Shown: positions 37,800 to 46,054 of the stretch, in pieces
Numbering within the stretch: the stretch's first letter is position 1
Layout of the letters: each line of letters opens with the position of its first letter
Assembly (NCBI GenBank): GCA_002280485.1
Contig: NCED01000005.1
Location: 1-64,000 of the forward strand
DNA length: 64,000 nucleotides
Direction of reading: 5' to 3'
Source of the DNA: Caulobacterales bacterium 32-69-10
GTDB lineage: Bacteria; Pseudomonadota; Alphaproteobacteria; Caulobacterales; Caulobacteraceae
Notes under the pieces: generated by a model
What the model was told of the DNA's origin: nothing
Seen by the model: only the letters and a program-made list of their open reading frames with translations
The model's database searches: none
Translations under genes and position numbers: made by a program

Positions 37800-37876
37800 T
37801 GGCGGCCCGGGAGGGACTCGAACCCCCGACCTCTGCTTTAGGAAAGCACTGCTCTATCCTGCTGAGCTACCGGGCC
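37800..37876 (-). tRNA. tRNA-Arg (anticodon CCT)
   Basis: Cloverleaf with acceptor GGCCCGG / CCGGGCC, D stem GCTC / GAGC and 7-base anticodon loop TTCCTAA, giving CCT, which reads AGG. T-arm loop is TTCGAGT. CCA is encoded (37800-37802 reversed). The first pair of the anticodon stem is a G-G mismatch. Confidence 0.95.
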
Positions 37877-37972
37877 GCGCCAGCGGTCCGCATGCCCCGA
37901 GACGGGCGGCCGACCGCGCCCGGAGCGATGCCACGGTGCGGCCGGCGCCGCAAGGCTGGCCGACGGCGGGCG

Positions 37973-38779
37973 TCAGTGCTCGTCGTTCGGAATGTTGAGA
38001 ATCTCCCCGCACGCCTTGCAGTGGACCGCGTCCTGGTCGTGGCGCATCAGGCCGCAGGTCGGACAGGCGAAGCTGACCTTGTAGGGGCGGAACAGGGCCT
38101 GGGCGAGCCGGACGAAAAGGGTGATTCCCGCGATCATCGTCACGATGGAGATGAGTTTGCCCCAGGTCCCGGGCAGGGTGATGTCGCCGAACCCGGTGGT
38201 GGTCAGGGTGGCGACGGTGAAATAGAGGGCGTCGACATAGCCGTCTATGCCGGGATGGGTGCGGGCGTAGCTCGTGTAGACAAAGCCGGTCACCACGAAG
38301 ACGAAGGTGACCATGGTCGCCACCGTGCGGATGACGTCCTCCCAGCGGGTGTCGTCGTAGCGCCGCCCGACCGTGCGCCAGAAGAACTCGCTGTGCACCA
38401 CCGACCACAGCCTGACGATCCGCAAGAAGCCCAGGTTGAAAAGCACCTGAGGGACGAGGAGCGTGGCGAGGACGAAGATATCGACCCAAACAATCGGAGC
38501 CCGCCACCAGCGGCTGTCGTAAGCGGCGGACACCCGCGCCACCATCTCGACGGCGACCACGACCGCGATGGCGTAGTCGATCAGAAAGAACGCCTCGGTC
38601 CCCCTGAGCATGGGGGCGGCGATGAAAAAGGCGATGATCGCCAGGTCCAGCACCAGCACCGAATAGCGGAACCGCACCGCCGCGGGGGTGCGGCCGTAGT
38701 AGAGCCGGTGCAGGCGGGCGCGCAGCCCGGGCCCGTCCCCAGGCTGGACGGCGTGGGTCGCGGATGAAGACTCTACCAT
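37973..38779 (-). CDS. Voltage-type potassium channel with C-terminal zinc ribbon
   Basis: 268 residues. Several membrane helices, with a Kv-like S4 stretch (FNLGFLRIVRLW), precede a pore loop with the K+ selectivity filter TTTGFGD (about residue 192). A last helix and then a cytoplasmic C-terminus follow. The tail has CPTCG and CKACGE, 14 residues apart, forming a zinc ribbon, unusual for a small K+ channel and a candidate sensor of metal or redox state. ATG 38779 is chosen; the upstream 16 codons are also open. Confidence 0.88.
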   Translation of the reverse strand: MVESSSATHAVQPGDGPGLRARLHRLYYGRTPAAVRFRYSVLVLDLAIIAFFIAAPMLRGTEAFFLIDYAIAVVVAVEMVARVSAAYDSRWWRAPIVWVDIFVLATLLVPQVLFNLGFLRIVRLWSVVHSEFFWRTVGRRYDDTRWEDVIRTVATMVTFVFVVTGFVYTSYARTHPGIDGYVDALYFTVATLTTTGFGDITLPGTWGKLISIVTMIAGITLFVRLAQALFRPYKVSFACPTCGLMRHDQDAVHCKACGEILNIPNDEH

Positions 38780-38875
38780 CGTCCCATGCTGGGGCCTGGG
38801 GCCGACGGGGGGCAAGGGCTTTCGCACCGGGAACGCGGCCTACCGGCGCGCGCCGGCGCCGTGGTAGCAAGCCCG

Positions 38876-39649
38876 ATGCGGCCGACGATCGCTCCATTGC
38901 TGCTGGCGGGGTGGCTCTGCGCGTGCGGCCAGGGTGTGGCCCTGGACGCCCTGCCGTCGGCCGGGCGGGCGCGGGTGGCCGCGGCGGTCGCCGGCGACCT
39001 GCTGATGCTGACCGACGGGACGCAGCTGCGTCTGGCCGGGGTCGAGGCGCCCCACGCCGACGCGCCCTACGCCGCCGAGGCGAAGGCGGCGCTCGCGCGC
39101 CTCGTCCAGGGGCGCGAGATCGAGTTGCTGCAGGGCGGCGCGGCGGCCGATCCCTATGGCCGCACCCTCGCCCAGGTGCGGGAGACGGCGGCCCGACGCT
39201 GGATCGAAGGCGAGTTGCTGCGGCAAGGCGCGGTGCGGGTGCGCACCTATGCCGACAACCGCGCCCTGGCGGGGGCGATGCTGCTGGAGGAGGCGCGGGC
39301 GAGGGCGGCGGGGCGGGGCTTATGGGCCCACGCCGCTTACCGCGTGCGCTTGCCGCAGGAGGTGGGGCCGGCCGACCGGGGGCTGACGGTGGTGGAGGGC
39401 CATGTCGGCCGGGTGGTCCGGGACGGCGGACGGCTGCGGCTGGAATTCACCGAAGCGCCCGATGGCTTCGCGGCCGAAATCCCGCGCCAGGCCTGGGACG
39501 ATATGGCTGTGGCTGGGGCCGCGCCTGTCGGCCTGGCGGGCAGGCTGGTCAGGGTGCGGGGGGCTGTGCGGTCCAGTCGGGGGCGCCCCATCCTGTGGCT
39601 CGACCATCCCGAGCAGATCGAGCGGCTGGCCGACCGCGCTGCTAAATAG
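38876..39649 (+). CDS. Exported thermonuclease-family (SNase) protein
   Basis: 257 residues. The N-terminal signal ends near ACGQG with Cys residues that could form a lipobox (LCAC), so it may be a lipoprotein. Residues about 38-150 are a staphylococcal nuclease fold: Arg in QLRLAGVEAPHAD, Glu in PYAAEAKAALARLV and Arg in DPYGRTLAQV correspond to the catalytic R35, E43 and R87. The C-terminal 90 residues form a separate beta-rich domain (SLTVVEGHVGRVVRDGGRLRLEF-like, about 160-250), perhaps an OB fold. A Ca-dependent nuclease activity is expected but not certain. Confidence 0.85.
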   Translation: MRPTIAPLLLAGWLCACGQGVALDALPSAGRARVAAAVAGDLLMLTDGTQLRLAGVEAPHADAPYAAEAKAALARLVQGREIELLQGGAAADPYGRTLAQVRETAARRWIEGELLRQGAVRVRTYADNRALAGAMLLEEARARAAGRGLWAHAAYRVRLPQEVGPADRGLTVVEGHVGRVVRDGGRLRLEFTEAPDGFAAEIPRQAWDDMAVAGAAPVGLAGRLVRVRGAVRSSRGRPILWLDHPEQIERLADRAAK

Positions 39650-39715
39650 CTGATATTAAGCGGCTATCCATAATCCTTTGGCATCCTGGTTGGCGATGAT
39701 CGCAAGGATGGCGTG

Positions 39716-40189
39716 ATGACGGATGTGAAGACCGACCACGGGGGTGACCTGTTCCGCCTGGTCTATGCGAGCCGGGCCGCGCTGCCTGTGCTGGCGCGCT
39801 TCGAGGCGACGGTGGTCGAGATCCTGGCGGTATCGCAGGCGAATAACGCACGCCACGGACTGACGGGCCTGCTGCTCGCCCATCAGGGCTGGTTCGTCCA
39901 GGCCCTCGAGGGGCCGCGCCGCAATGTCAGCCAGGTCTTCGGGGTGATCGGCCGCGACGCGCGCCACGGTCAGGTCGAAGTCATGATCGGCGGCCCCGCC
40001 GGCTCGCGTCTGTTCGGTCAGTGGAGCATGTGCGGGCGCGCGGTCACGCCGAAATCCGCCCCGATCCTCGCCGCCCTGGATCTGAATGGCGAGTTCGACC
40101 CGTTCCGCATGCAGGGCGACAAGATCCTCGCCTTGCTGGCGGCCATCTCCAAGGCTCCCGACGTCGCCGTGCTGAAGAAGGCCGGCTGA
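39716..40189 (+). CDS. BLUF-domain blue-light photoreceptor
   Basis: 157 residues. The N-terminal 95 or so form a BLUF domain that binds FAD. Key residues are present: Tyr17 (LVYASRA), Asn44 (NNARHGLTG) and Gln62 (WFVQALEG), matching AppA Y21, N45 and Q63. The remaining 50-60 residues are a short helical tail with no known output domain, so it probably signals through protein contacts. The ATG at 39716 follows an AAGGA SD. No EAL or GGDEF gene adjoins it, so a partner is unknown. Confidence 0.9.
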   Translation: MTDVKTDHGGDLFRLVYASRAALPVLARFEATVVEILAVSQANNARHGLTGLLLAHQGWFVQALEGPRRNVSQVFGVIGRDARHGQVEVMIGGPAGSRLFGQWSMCGRAVTPKSAPILAALDLNGEFDPFRMQGDKILALLAAISKAPDVAVLKKAG

Positions 40190-40210
40190 CTGAGGCGTCA
40201 TTCAAACGAA

Positions 40211-40236
40211 AACGCCCGGCGCTGAGGCCGGGCGTT
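40211..40236. terminator. Terminator between BLUF gene and cdnL
   Basis: A perfect 10-bp stem, AACGCCCGGC and its complement, with a 6-base loop. On the minus strand it is followed by TTCGTTTGAA, on the plus strand by CCGC. It is most useful as the cdnL end, with the convergent BLUF gene sharing it. Confidence 0.7.
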
Positions 40237-40263
40237 CCGCAGAACTCTCAGATTTTGGGCGCC

Positions 40264-40773
40264 TCAGGCCGCCTTGACCAGCGACTTCGTCAGGAGGCCG
40301 ATGGCGGCGTCGCGATCGATCTGTTCGATGGCGGCGACTTCGCGCGCCATGCGGTCCAGGGCCGATTCATAGAGCTGGCGCTCCGAATAGGACTGTTCCG
40401 GCTGGTTGTCGGCGCGGTGCAGGTCGCGCACCACCTCGGCGATCGAGATCAGGTCGCCCGAATTGATCTTGGCTTCATATTCCTGGGCGCGGCGGCTCCA
40501 CATGGTGCGCTTCACCCGGGCGCGGCCCTTCAGGGTCACCATGGCCTGCGAGACCACGTCGCCGGTGGCGAGGGGGCGCAGGCCCGCGGTCTTGGCCTTA
40601 CGGGTCGGAACCCGCAGGGTCATTTTCTCGTGGTCGAAGGTGATGACATAGACTTCGAGCGACAGGCCGGCGACCTCTTGGGTCTCGACGCCGTTGATCA
40701 GCCCCACGCCGTGCGCCGGGTAGACGACGTAATCGCCGACAACAAAATCCGTGACGCTCTGAGTCATCGTCAT
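40264..40773 (-). CDS. cdnL: CarD/CdnL-family transcription regulator
   Basis: RNA polymerase-binding protein, stabilising open complexes at rRNA and metabolic promoters; needed for growth in Caulobacter. 169 residues. The N-terminal Tudor-like domain is FVVGDYVVYPAHGVGLINGVETQEVAG (about 10-70), which contacts the RNAP beta subunit. The C-terminal helical DNA-binding domain includes RARVKRTMWSRRAQEYEAKINSGD. The C-terminus ends VKAA, the ClpXP-degron type known in Caulobacter CdnL. The start is ATG 40773 or 40767. Followed by a terminator. Confidence 0.95.
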   Translation of the reverse strand: MTMTQSVTDFVVGDYVVYPAHGVGLINGVETQEVAGLSLEVYVITFDHEKMTLRVPTRKAKTAGLRPLATGDVVSQAMVTLKGRARVKRTMWSRRAQEYEAKINSGDLISIAEVVRDLHRADNQPEQSYSERQLYESALDRMAREVAAIEQIDRDAAIGLLTKSLVKAA

Positions 40774-41030
40774 TCCTTCATGTTCCGCGCTGGAGACGCG
40801 CTAGGAATGCCGGAAGGTCAGCCGCGGCAGAACCAGGACGAGGAGGCCGTCGCACAGGGGCGGCTCCGCTGGGTCTTCTCTGAATTTGTCTTCAGGCCAT
40901 CCGCCTTGGATGGAGCGCGTCTCGATCGACCGGCTATTGCGCGACACCGGTCAGACGCTCTTGCAGCCTCACCTTGTCGTAGGGCCACCATAACACAACG
41001 GGAAGACGTTTCAAAGCTTGCCGGGGGCTT

Positions 41031-41054
41031 CCCAGGCGCGGTCTTGCGCCTGGG
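41031..41054 (-). terminator. Hairpin after fdxA
   Basis: A perfect 9-bp stem (CCCAGGCGC and its complement), 6-base loop, directly after the fdxA stop on the minus strand. No T-run follows, so it may be a stabiliser rather than a terminator. The rest of the 282-bp gap to cdnL (40774-41055) shows no gene. Confidence 0.45.
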
Positions 41055-41055
41055 A

Positions 41056-41397
41056 CTACGAACCCTTGCCGGGAGCCGGGCTGAAGTGTTGCTCGAACTT
41101 GTCGGTGACGCGTTCCCACTCGTCGCGGTCTGCGGGGGGCTCGCCCTTGACTGTGATGTTCGGCCACACCTTGGCGTAATCCGAATTGACCTTCAGCCAC
41201 TTGCCGTCCGGATCGTCCTCGGTGTCGGGCTTGATGGCGTCGACCGGGCATTCCGGCTCGCAGACGCCGCAGTCGATGCACTCGTCCGGGTTGATGGCGA
41301 GGAAGTTCTCGCCCTCGTAGAAGCAGTCGACAGGACACACCTCCACGCAGTCCATGTACTTACATTTGATGCAGGGATCGGTGACGATGTAGGTCAT
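41056..41397 (-). CDS. fdxA: 7Fe ferredoxin FdxA
   Basis: 113-residue soluble electron carrier with one 3Fe-4S and one 4Fe-4S cluster. Cys pattern: [17 protein letters not shown] near the N-terminus, then [12 protein letters not shown]. The long C-terminal extension ([21 protein letters not shown]) is typical of FdxA. Essential in some alphaproteobacteria, though the partner reductase is not in the window. ATG 41397 starts MTYIVTDPC as in homologues. Confidence 0.96.
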   Translation of the reverse strand: MTYIVTDPCIKCKYMDCVEVCPVDCFYEGENFLAINPDECIDCGVCEPECPVDAIKPDTEDDPDGKWLKVNSDYAKVWPNITVKGEPPADRDEWERVTDKFEQHFSPAPGKGS

Positions 41398-41484
41398 GGT
41401 CTCGGTCTGAATGGATCGGGCCCGGGCGCGGGGGACATGCAGTCCAGGGCCGCCGGTGTCAATGCCGACGACCCTTCATATAGG

Positions 41485-41784
41485 TTACGCGGGGCGATCC
41501 CCGACCCCTGGATTCATTTCGCTATAGAGGCCGCGCGCTTCTTCGGCCGGACCGCGCCGGTCGCCCACCGCCTCAATCCGCACCGCTGTCAGCCGCCCGC
41601 CGAGGGCGAACACCAGCCCGTCGCCGGGGCGCACGCTGCGGCTGGCCTTGTCCAGGCGCGTGTCCTGCCCCGCCCGCGACAGGCGGATGCGTCCGGCCTC
41701 GACCGCCATGGCGGCGAGACTGCGGGTCTTGAAGAACCGCGCCCGCCACAGCCACACGTCGATGCGGCAAGATTCTTCGGTCAT
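41485..41784 (-). CDS. S4-domain RNA-binding protein (HslR-like)
   Basis: 99 residues, with an S4 domain at about 5-65 (RIDVWLWRARFFKTRSLAAMAVEAGRIRL). The HslR type binds aberrant 50S-peptidyl-tRNA complexes in heat-stressed E. coli. The remainder is a short basic tail. ATG 41784 overlaps the helicase stop as ATGA; the two genes are paired in many alphaproteobacteria. The exact target RNA is inferred only. Confidence 0.9.
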   Translation of the reverse strand: MTEESCRIDVWLWRARFFKTRSLAAMAVEAGRIRLSRAGQDTRLDKASRSVRPGDGLVFALGGRLTAVRIEAVGDRRGPAEEARGLYSEMNPGVGDRPA

Positions 41785-44327
41785 GGGCGGGCGGCGGCCT
41801 TGGGGGCCCGGCGGCGCTTGCGGCGGGCCGGAGGAGGCGGCGCGGTCAGGGCGGCCAGGGCCGCGAAGGGCGAATCGGGCCGCACGGTCCCCGGCGGCGG
41901 CTGGTCGGCGTCGGGGCGGCGGCGCCAGGCCTGCGGCTCGGCCTCGCCCCGGCGCCGCGACGGGGCGTAGCCCAGGGCGCGCAGAATCGGGCCCACCGCC
42001 CCCTTCGGCCAGCCCAGCGGCTCCAGCGCCGCGTCGGAGAGCACGGCGCCGCCGCCGTCGCGGGGGGCGGCGCGCAGGATCTCGTCGAGCCGCTCCAGGG
42101 CCGCCGGCGGGACGGCGTAGGGGCCGCAGGCGCGCAGGCCCCGAGCCGCCAGCACCCGCGGCGCCGGAACCGGGCCGGGCAGGGCGCTCAGCCGCTCCGC
42201 CGGCGGCGTCCAGCCGGGCGCCTCCAGCCTGGCGAAGGCGGCGGAGAAGGCGAGGGCCTGCGGCTCCAGCAGCGCCGGCATGAAGATCGAGAAGGCGCCG
42301 AAGCGCACGCCCAACGCACGCAGGGTCCGCCGCTCGGCCTGGCTCAGCCCCGCCACGTCGGCGGCGACGCTGCGCCGGTCGACCAGGCCGCCGGCCTCGA
42401 TCAGCCGGTAGGCCACGCCGCGGGCCAGCCCCTTGACCGATCCGTCGGCTGTCGCCGCCTGCAGCCGCTTGAGGGGCTCCAGCCTGCGCCCGGCCTCGGC
42501 GGCCACGAAGGCTTCCAGCCGGCGCCGCGCCCGCTCGCGCACCGGCTCGGGGCCAAGCTCGCCGAACAGCCGGGCCCGCGGCGAGAACGGATCGCCCCCG
42601 GCCAAGTCCCCGGCCGCCGCGCCGCGCCACAGGATCAGCCCGTCCGGCTGCAGGGCGAAGGCCCCGTCCGGCTCCCCGGCCAGGGCGCCGAGCCGCTTGG
42701 CCAGCACCGGCGCCACGGCCGCCTGGGCCGCGCCGCGCAGGGCCTTGTCCTCCAGGGCGGTCTCCCCCTGGGCCAGATCGAAACGCAGGCCTTCCAGGCG
42801 GCCGACGAAATGGCCCTCGACACTGACCGCCCCGTCCGCCCCCACCACGGCCTCGACCTCCTCGCGGACCGACAGGGCCTTCATCAGCACGCTGGTGCGC
42901 CGGTCGATGAACCGCTGCATCAGCTTCTCGTGCAGGGTGTCGGAGAGCCGGTCCTCCAGGGCGCGGGTCTTGGCCTGCCAGTGCCCGGCGTCGCGCAGCC
43001 AGTCCGGGCGGTTGGCAATGTAGGTCAAGGTGCGCATGCCGGCGAGGCGCTGGGCCAGGACGTCGATTTCGCCGCCGACATGATCCAGCGTCGCGTACTG
43101 CCCGGCCATCCAGTCCTCGGGCAGCCGCCGGTCGCGGGTGGACAGGTGGTCGAACAGGGTGCGGGTAAGGCGGACGTGCTCGTCCAGGGCCGCCTTGCGG
43201 AAGTCCGGGGTCTGGGCGACCTCCCACAGGCGGCGCAGGTTGACCCGGTCGCGGGCCCGGCGGGCCACGTCCTCGTCGCCCGCCAGCAGCTTCAGGGTCT
43301 TCTCGTCCAGGGCCTCCTCAGCGAGCTTGAGGCCAGGGCGGACGGGCGGCGCGGCCAGGGAGCGGATCAGGTCCTTGAGCGAATCGAAGTCCAGCGCCGC
43401 GCTGCGCCATTCCAGGTCGGTGAGAGGCTCGAAGCTATGGCTCTCCACCGAGGCGACCAGATCCTCGTCCATGTCGGGACAGTCGGCCGTGATCCCAAAC
43501 GTGCCGTCGGTGCGGAAGCGCCCGGCCCGGCCGGCGATCTGGCCGATTTCAGGCGCATAGAGCCAGCGCGTGCGCTTCCCGTCGAACTTGCGCAGGCCGG
43601 CGAAGGCGACATGGTCGACGTCCATGTTCAGGCCCATGCCGATGGCGTCGGTCGCCACCAGGAAATCGACCTCCCCCGACTGGTACAGCGCCACCTGGGC
43701 GTTGCGGGTGCGGGGGCTCAAGGACCCCATCACCACCGCCGCCCCGCCCCGCTGGCGGCGGATCAGCTCGGCGATGGCGTAGACCGCGTCGGTGGAGAAG
43801 GCGACCACGGCCGAACGGCGGGGCAGGCGGGTCAGCTTCTTGGAGCCGGCGAAGGTCAGGGCCGAGAAGCGCTCGCGCGAGACCAGTTCGGCGTCGGGCA
43901 GCAGGCGGCGGATCAGCGGCGCCATGGCGGCGGCGCCCATGAACATGGTCTCGTGCTTGCCGCGAGCATGCAGCAGCCTGTGGGTGAAGACGTGCCCCCG
44001 GTTCGGGTCGGCGCAGAGCTGGATTTCGTCGACGGCCAGGAACTCGACCTCGCGGCCCAGCGGCATGGCCTCGACGGTGCAGACGAAATAGGCCGCGTGC
44101 GGCGGGACGATCTTCTCTTCGCCGGTGATCAGGGCCACCGCGCGGGCGCCGCGCAGTTTGACCACCCGGTCGTAGATCTCGCGGGCCAGGAGGCGAAGCG
44201 GCAGGCCGATCATGCCCGAGGCGTGGCCCAACATCCGCTCGACCGCCAGGTGGGTCTTGCCCGTATTGGTCGGGCCGAGCACCGCGACCACCCTGGAAGG
44301 CGCGGCTCCGGAGGGGCGGTCGCTCAT
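41781..44327 (-). CDS. Suv3-like superfamily 2 RNA/DNA helicase
   Basis: 848 residues. Motif I is LGPTNTGKTHLAVERM (about residue 20), motif II DEIQ (AVDEIQLCAD), and motif VI IAGRAGRF. The C-terminal half has the Suv3-type domain followed by an Ala-rich region (from about residue 600) and a Pro/Arg-rich tail (to 848). This is the alphaproteobacterial relative of mitochondrial SUV3 and acts on RNA, perhaps with a degradosome. The S4 gene follows by ATGA overlap. ATG 44327 fits the family start MSDRPSG. The 341-bp gap before rpmB (44328-44668) holds only the promoter and a repeat. Confidence 0.93.
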   Translation of the reverse strand: MSDRPSGAAPSRVVAVLGPTNTGKTHLAVERMLGHASGMIGLPLRLLAREIYDRVVKLRGARAVALITGEEKIVPPHAAYFVCTVEAMPLGREVEFLAVDEIQLCADPNRGHVFTHRLLHARGKHETMFMGAAAMAPLIRRLLPDAELVSRERFSALTFAGSKKLTRLPRRSAVVAFSTDAVYAIAELIRRQRGGAAVVMGSLSPRTRNAQVALYQSGEVDFLVATDAIGMGLNMDVDHVAFAGLRKFDGKRTRWLYAPEIGQIAGRAGRFRTDGTFGITADCPDMDEDLVASVESHSFEPLTDLEWRSAALDFDSLKDLIRSLAAPPVRPGLKLAEEALDEKTLKLLAGDEDVARRARDRVNLRRLWEVAQTPDFRKAALDEHVRLTRTLFDHLSTRDRRLPEDWMAGQYATLDHVGGEIDVLAQRLAGMRTLTYIANRPDWLRDAGHWQAKTRALEDRLSDTLHEKLMQRFIDRRTSVLMKALSVREEVEAVVGADGAVSVEGHFVGRLEGLRFDLAQGETALEDKALRGAAQAAVAPVLAKRLGALAGEPDGAFALQPDGLILWRGAAAGDLAGGDPFSPRARLFGELGPEPVRERARRRLEAFVAAEAGRRLEPLKRLQAATADGSVKGLARGVAYRLIEAGGLVDRRSVAADVAGLSQAERRTLRALGVRFGAFSIFMPALLEPQALAFSAAFARLEAPGWTPPAERLSALPGPVPAPRVLAARGLRACGPYAVPPAALERLDEILRAAPRDGGGAVLSDAALEPLGWPKGAVGPILRALGYAPSRRRGEAEPQAWRRRPDADQPPPGTVRPDSPFAALAALTAPPPPARRKRRRAPKAAARP

Positions 44328-44512
44328 GATCTTGAAGGTGGGGGAGTCGCGGCGCGCCCGCAAGAAGGGGGCGTTGCGACGGCTACGGTTAACGCGAAGG
44401 GAGCTTAGCCGGAACGGCCGCAAAACGAATCATGACCGAATCAGCGACCTGCGCCTCTTCAGCCTTTGTTCCCTACCAGATATGGTGGCTCAGGCGGTCG
44501 AGTCGCACAACG

Positions 44513-44550
44513 CCCCCGTCATTCTCGCGCCAATCCCGAGATGGCGGGGG
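44513..44550. repeat. Imperfect inverted repeat in the helicase-rpmB gap
   Basis: Arms CCCCCGTCATTCTCG and CGAGATGGCGGGGG, similar to palindromes scattered in alphaproteobacterial intergenic regions. Single copy in this window. Confidence 0.4.
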
Positions 44551-44573
44551 TGAAGGCCTCACGCCGCCCGCCC

Positions 44574-44602
44574 TTGACCCCGGAAGCGGCGCTGGTCTAT
44601 AT
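44574..44602 (+). promoter_or_regulatory. Predicted rpmB promoter
   Basis: TTGACC (44574-44579), 17 bases, then CTATAT (44597-44602). The spacing and -35 are good for the housekeeping sigma factor. Transcript would start near 44610, 60 bases before the rpmB ATG. Confidence 0.5.
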
Positions 44603-44668
44603 GCCCGCCTCCCGCGCAGGACTCCCCGTCCGGCGCGCCTCTGTTATTTTGCGCTGAAGGTAGTCGCC

Positions 44669-44968
44669 ATGTCGCGCCGCTGCGAGCTTACGGGCGTTGG
44701 CCCCATGGTGGGTCACAACGTGAGCCACTCGAACATCAAGACCAAGCGCCGGTTCCTGCCGAATCTGGCGGACACCGCGCTGCAGTCCGAGGCGCTGGGC
44801 CAGTCCTTCCGCCTGAAGATCACCAATGCGGCCCTGCGCACCCTGGACTTCAAGGGCGGCCTGGACCCGGTGCTGCTGAACACCAAGGACGAGCTGCTCT
44901 CGACCCGCGCTCGCAAGATCAAGCGCCAGGTCAAGGCCAAGCTCGCGGCGGCCGCTCCGCAGGCCTGA
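44669..44968 (+). CDS. rpmB: 50S ribosomal protein L28
   Basis: 99-residue ribosomal protein, with the typical start MSRRCELTGVGPMVGHNVSHSN, KRRFLPN and the KGGLDPVLLN helix region. It is highly basic and complete. It stands alone between the divergent helicase and a convergent esterase gene, with its own promoter and a strong terminator. Confidence 0.97.
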   Translation: MSRRCELTGVGPMVGHNVSHSNIKTKRRFLPNLADTALQSEALGQSFRLKITNAALRTLDFKGGLDPVLLNTKDELLSTRARKIKRQVKAKLAAAAPQA

Positions 44969-44990
44969 ACGCCTTCCGTCTAGGAAATCA

Positions 44991-45020
44991 AAACCCCCGC
45001 CGGGCGACCGGCGGGGGTTT
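44991..45020. terminator. Strong terminator after rpmB
   Basis: A perfect 13-bp stem AAACCCCCGCCGG / CCGGCGGGGGTTT with loop GCGA, followed by TTCT on the plus strand. On the minus strand the A-rich left flank becomes TTTTGATTT, so it serves both rpmB and the convergent esterase gene. Confidence 0.92.
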
Positions 45021-45046
45021 TTCTATGTCGGGTTCGGACACGACAG

Positions 45047-46054
45047 CTACTGCGGCCTGGGCGCGCGCCAGTCGAAGGCCAGCAGGACCGTGCGCTGCAG
45101 CCGGTTCAGGTTGTCGTCCGAGATCAGATAGAGCCGGATCGAGCCGTCGCGGTTCCGCAGGGCGGCGATCCCTTCCATGTTGTCGATGGTGTAGGGCGGA
45201 GAGATGCGGGCCAGCTCGGTCATCTTCTTGGCGGCGTCCGGCTGGAACCAGGCGACCAGGGTGCGCATGCCCTTGATCAGGTCGAACGCGCGATAGACCG
45301 CCACCATGCCCTGGCCGTCGGGCAGGGCGTCCAGGCCCGTCAGGCTGAACTCCTTGTCCGGACTGTCCACCGCCGGATCGAGGATCTGCACGCAGCCCTG
45401 GCCCTCCAGGTCGCAGGACCAGGCGCGCCCGTCCTCCGAGCCCTCGACCAGGCGCTGGCGGCCCTGGGCGTCGGTCCATACGGTCAGGGCTTCGAGCCCC
45501 GCGTTGGACGGGAACGACGCCGCCTCGGCGGGCACGCCCAGCCGCCGCGCGCCTCCCTCGCCCTGATACAGCTCGACCCGCGGGGACTGCTCGAAGGAGA
45601 CGGCGAAGCCGCCGCCGGGCATGAAGGTTATGTCCTCGGAGTCGGCGTTGCTCTTGGCGCCCTGGAACGCCTCGCCGGCCTCGTCGGTCAGCTTGGCCCA
45701 GGTCGCGTCGGCGATACCGACCAGGCGACCGCGGCGGCTCAGCACGATGCGGCCGGTCAGCAGGTCGCCGGAATCGCTGTGGGACACGAAAGTCCCGTCG
45801 GGGCGCACGTCCAGGCCCGACAGGCCGCCGAAGCGGTCGGTCTCGGGCGAGGTCAGGATCAGGCCGCCGGCATAGACCAGGGCGCCGACGCGCCGGTCCT
45901 TCGGCCGTTCCAGGTTCAGGGGGGCGGGCCTGGTCTGGACGACGATGGGCCGGGCGCCGGTCTGGGCGACGGCGATCTCGCCGCCTAGAGCCACGAGCCC
46001 CGCTAGCAGGCCTGCGCAGGCGGCGACGAGGCCGAACGCCCGTCCAGGCCTCAC
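45047..46054 (-). CDS. Exported phytase-like esterase-domain protein
   Basis: 335 residues. An N-terminal signal peptide ([26 protein letters not shown]) is followed by a beta-propeller-like region matching the esterase-like activity of phytase domain (PF13449): [67 protein letters not shown]. The start is GTG 46054, overlapping the cobT stop as GTGA, which supports it. No active-site residue can be named with confidence. A periplasmic hydrolase is likely; the substrate is unknown and no phosphate regulation is apparent. Confidence 0.85.
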   Translation of the reverse strand: MRPGRAFGLVAACAGLLAGLVALGGEIAVAQTGARPIVVQTRPAPLNLERPKDRRVGALVYAGGLILTSPETDRFGGLSGLDVRPDGTFVSHSDSGDLLTGRIVLSRRGRLVGIADATWAKLTDEAGEAFQGAKSNADSEDITFMPGGGFAVSFEQSPRVELYQGEGGARRLGVPAEAASFPSNAGLEALTVWTDAQGRQRLVEGSEDGRAWSCDLEGQGCVQILDPAVDSPDKEFSLTGLDALPDGQGMVAVYRAFDLIKGMRTLVAWFQPDAAKKMTELARISPPYTIDNMEGIAALRNRDGSIRLYLISDDNLNRLQRTVLLAFDWRAPRPQ

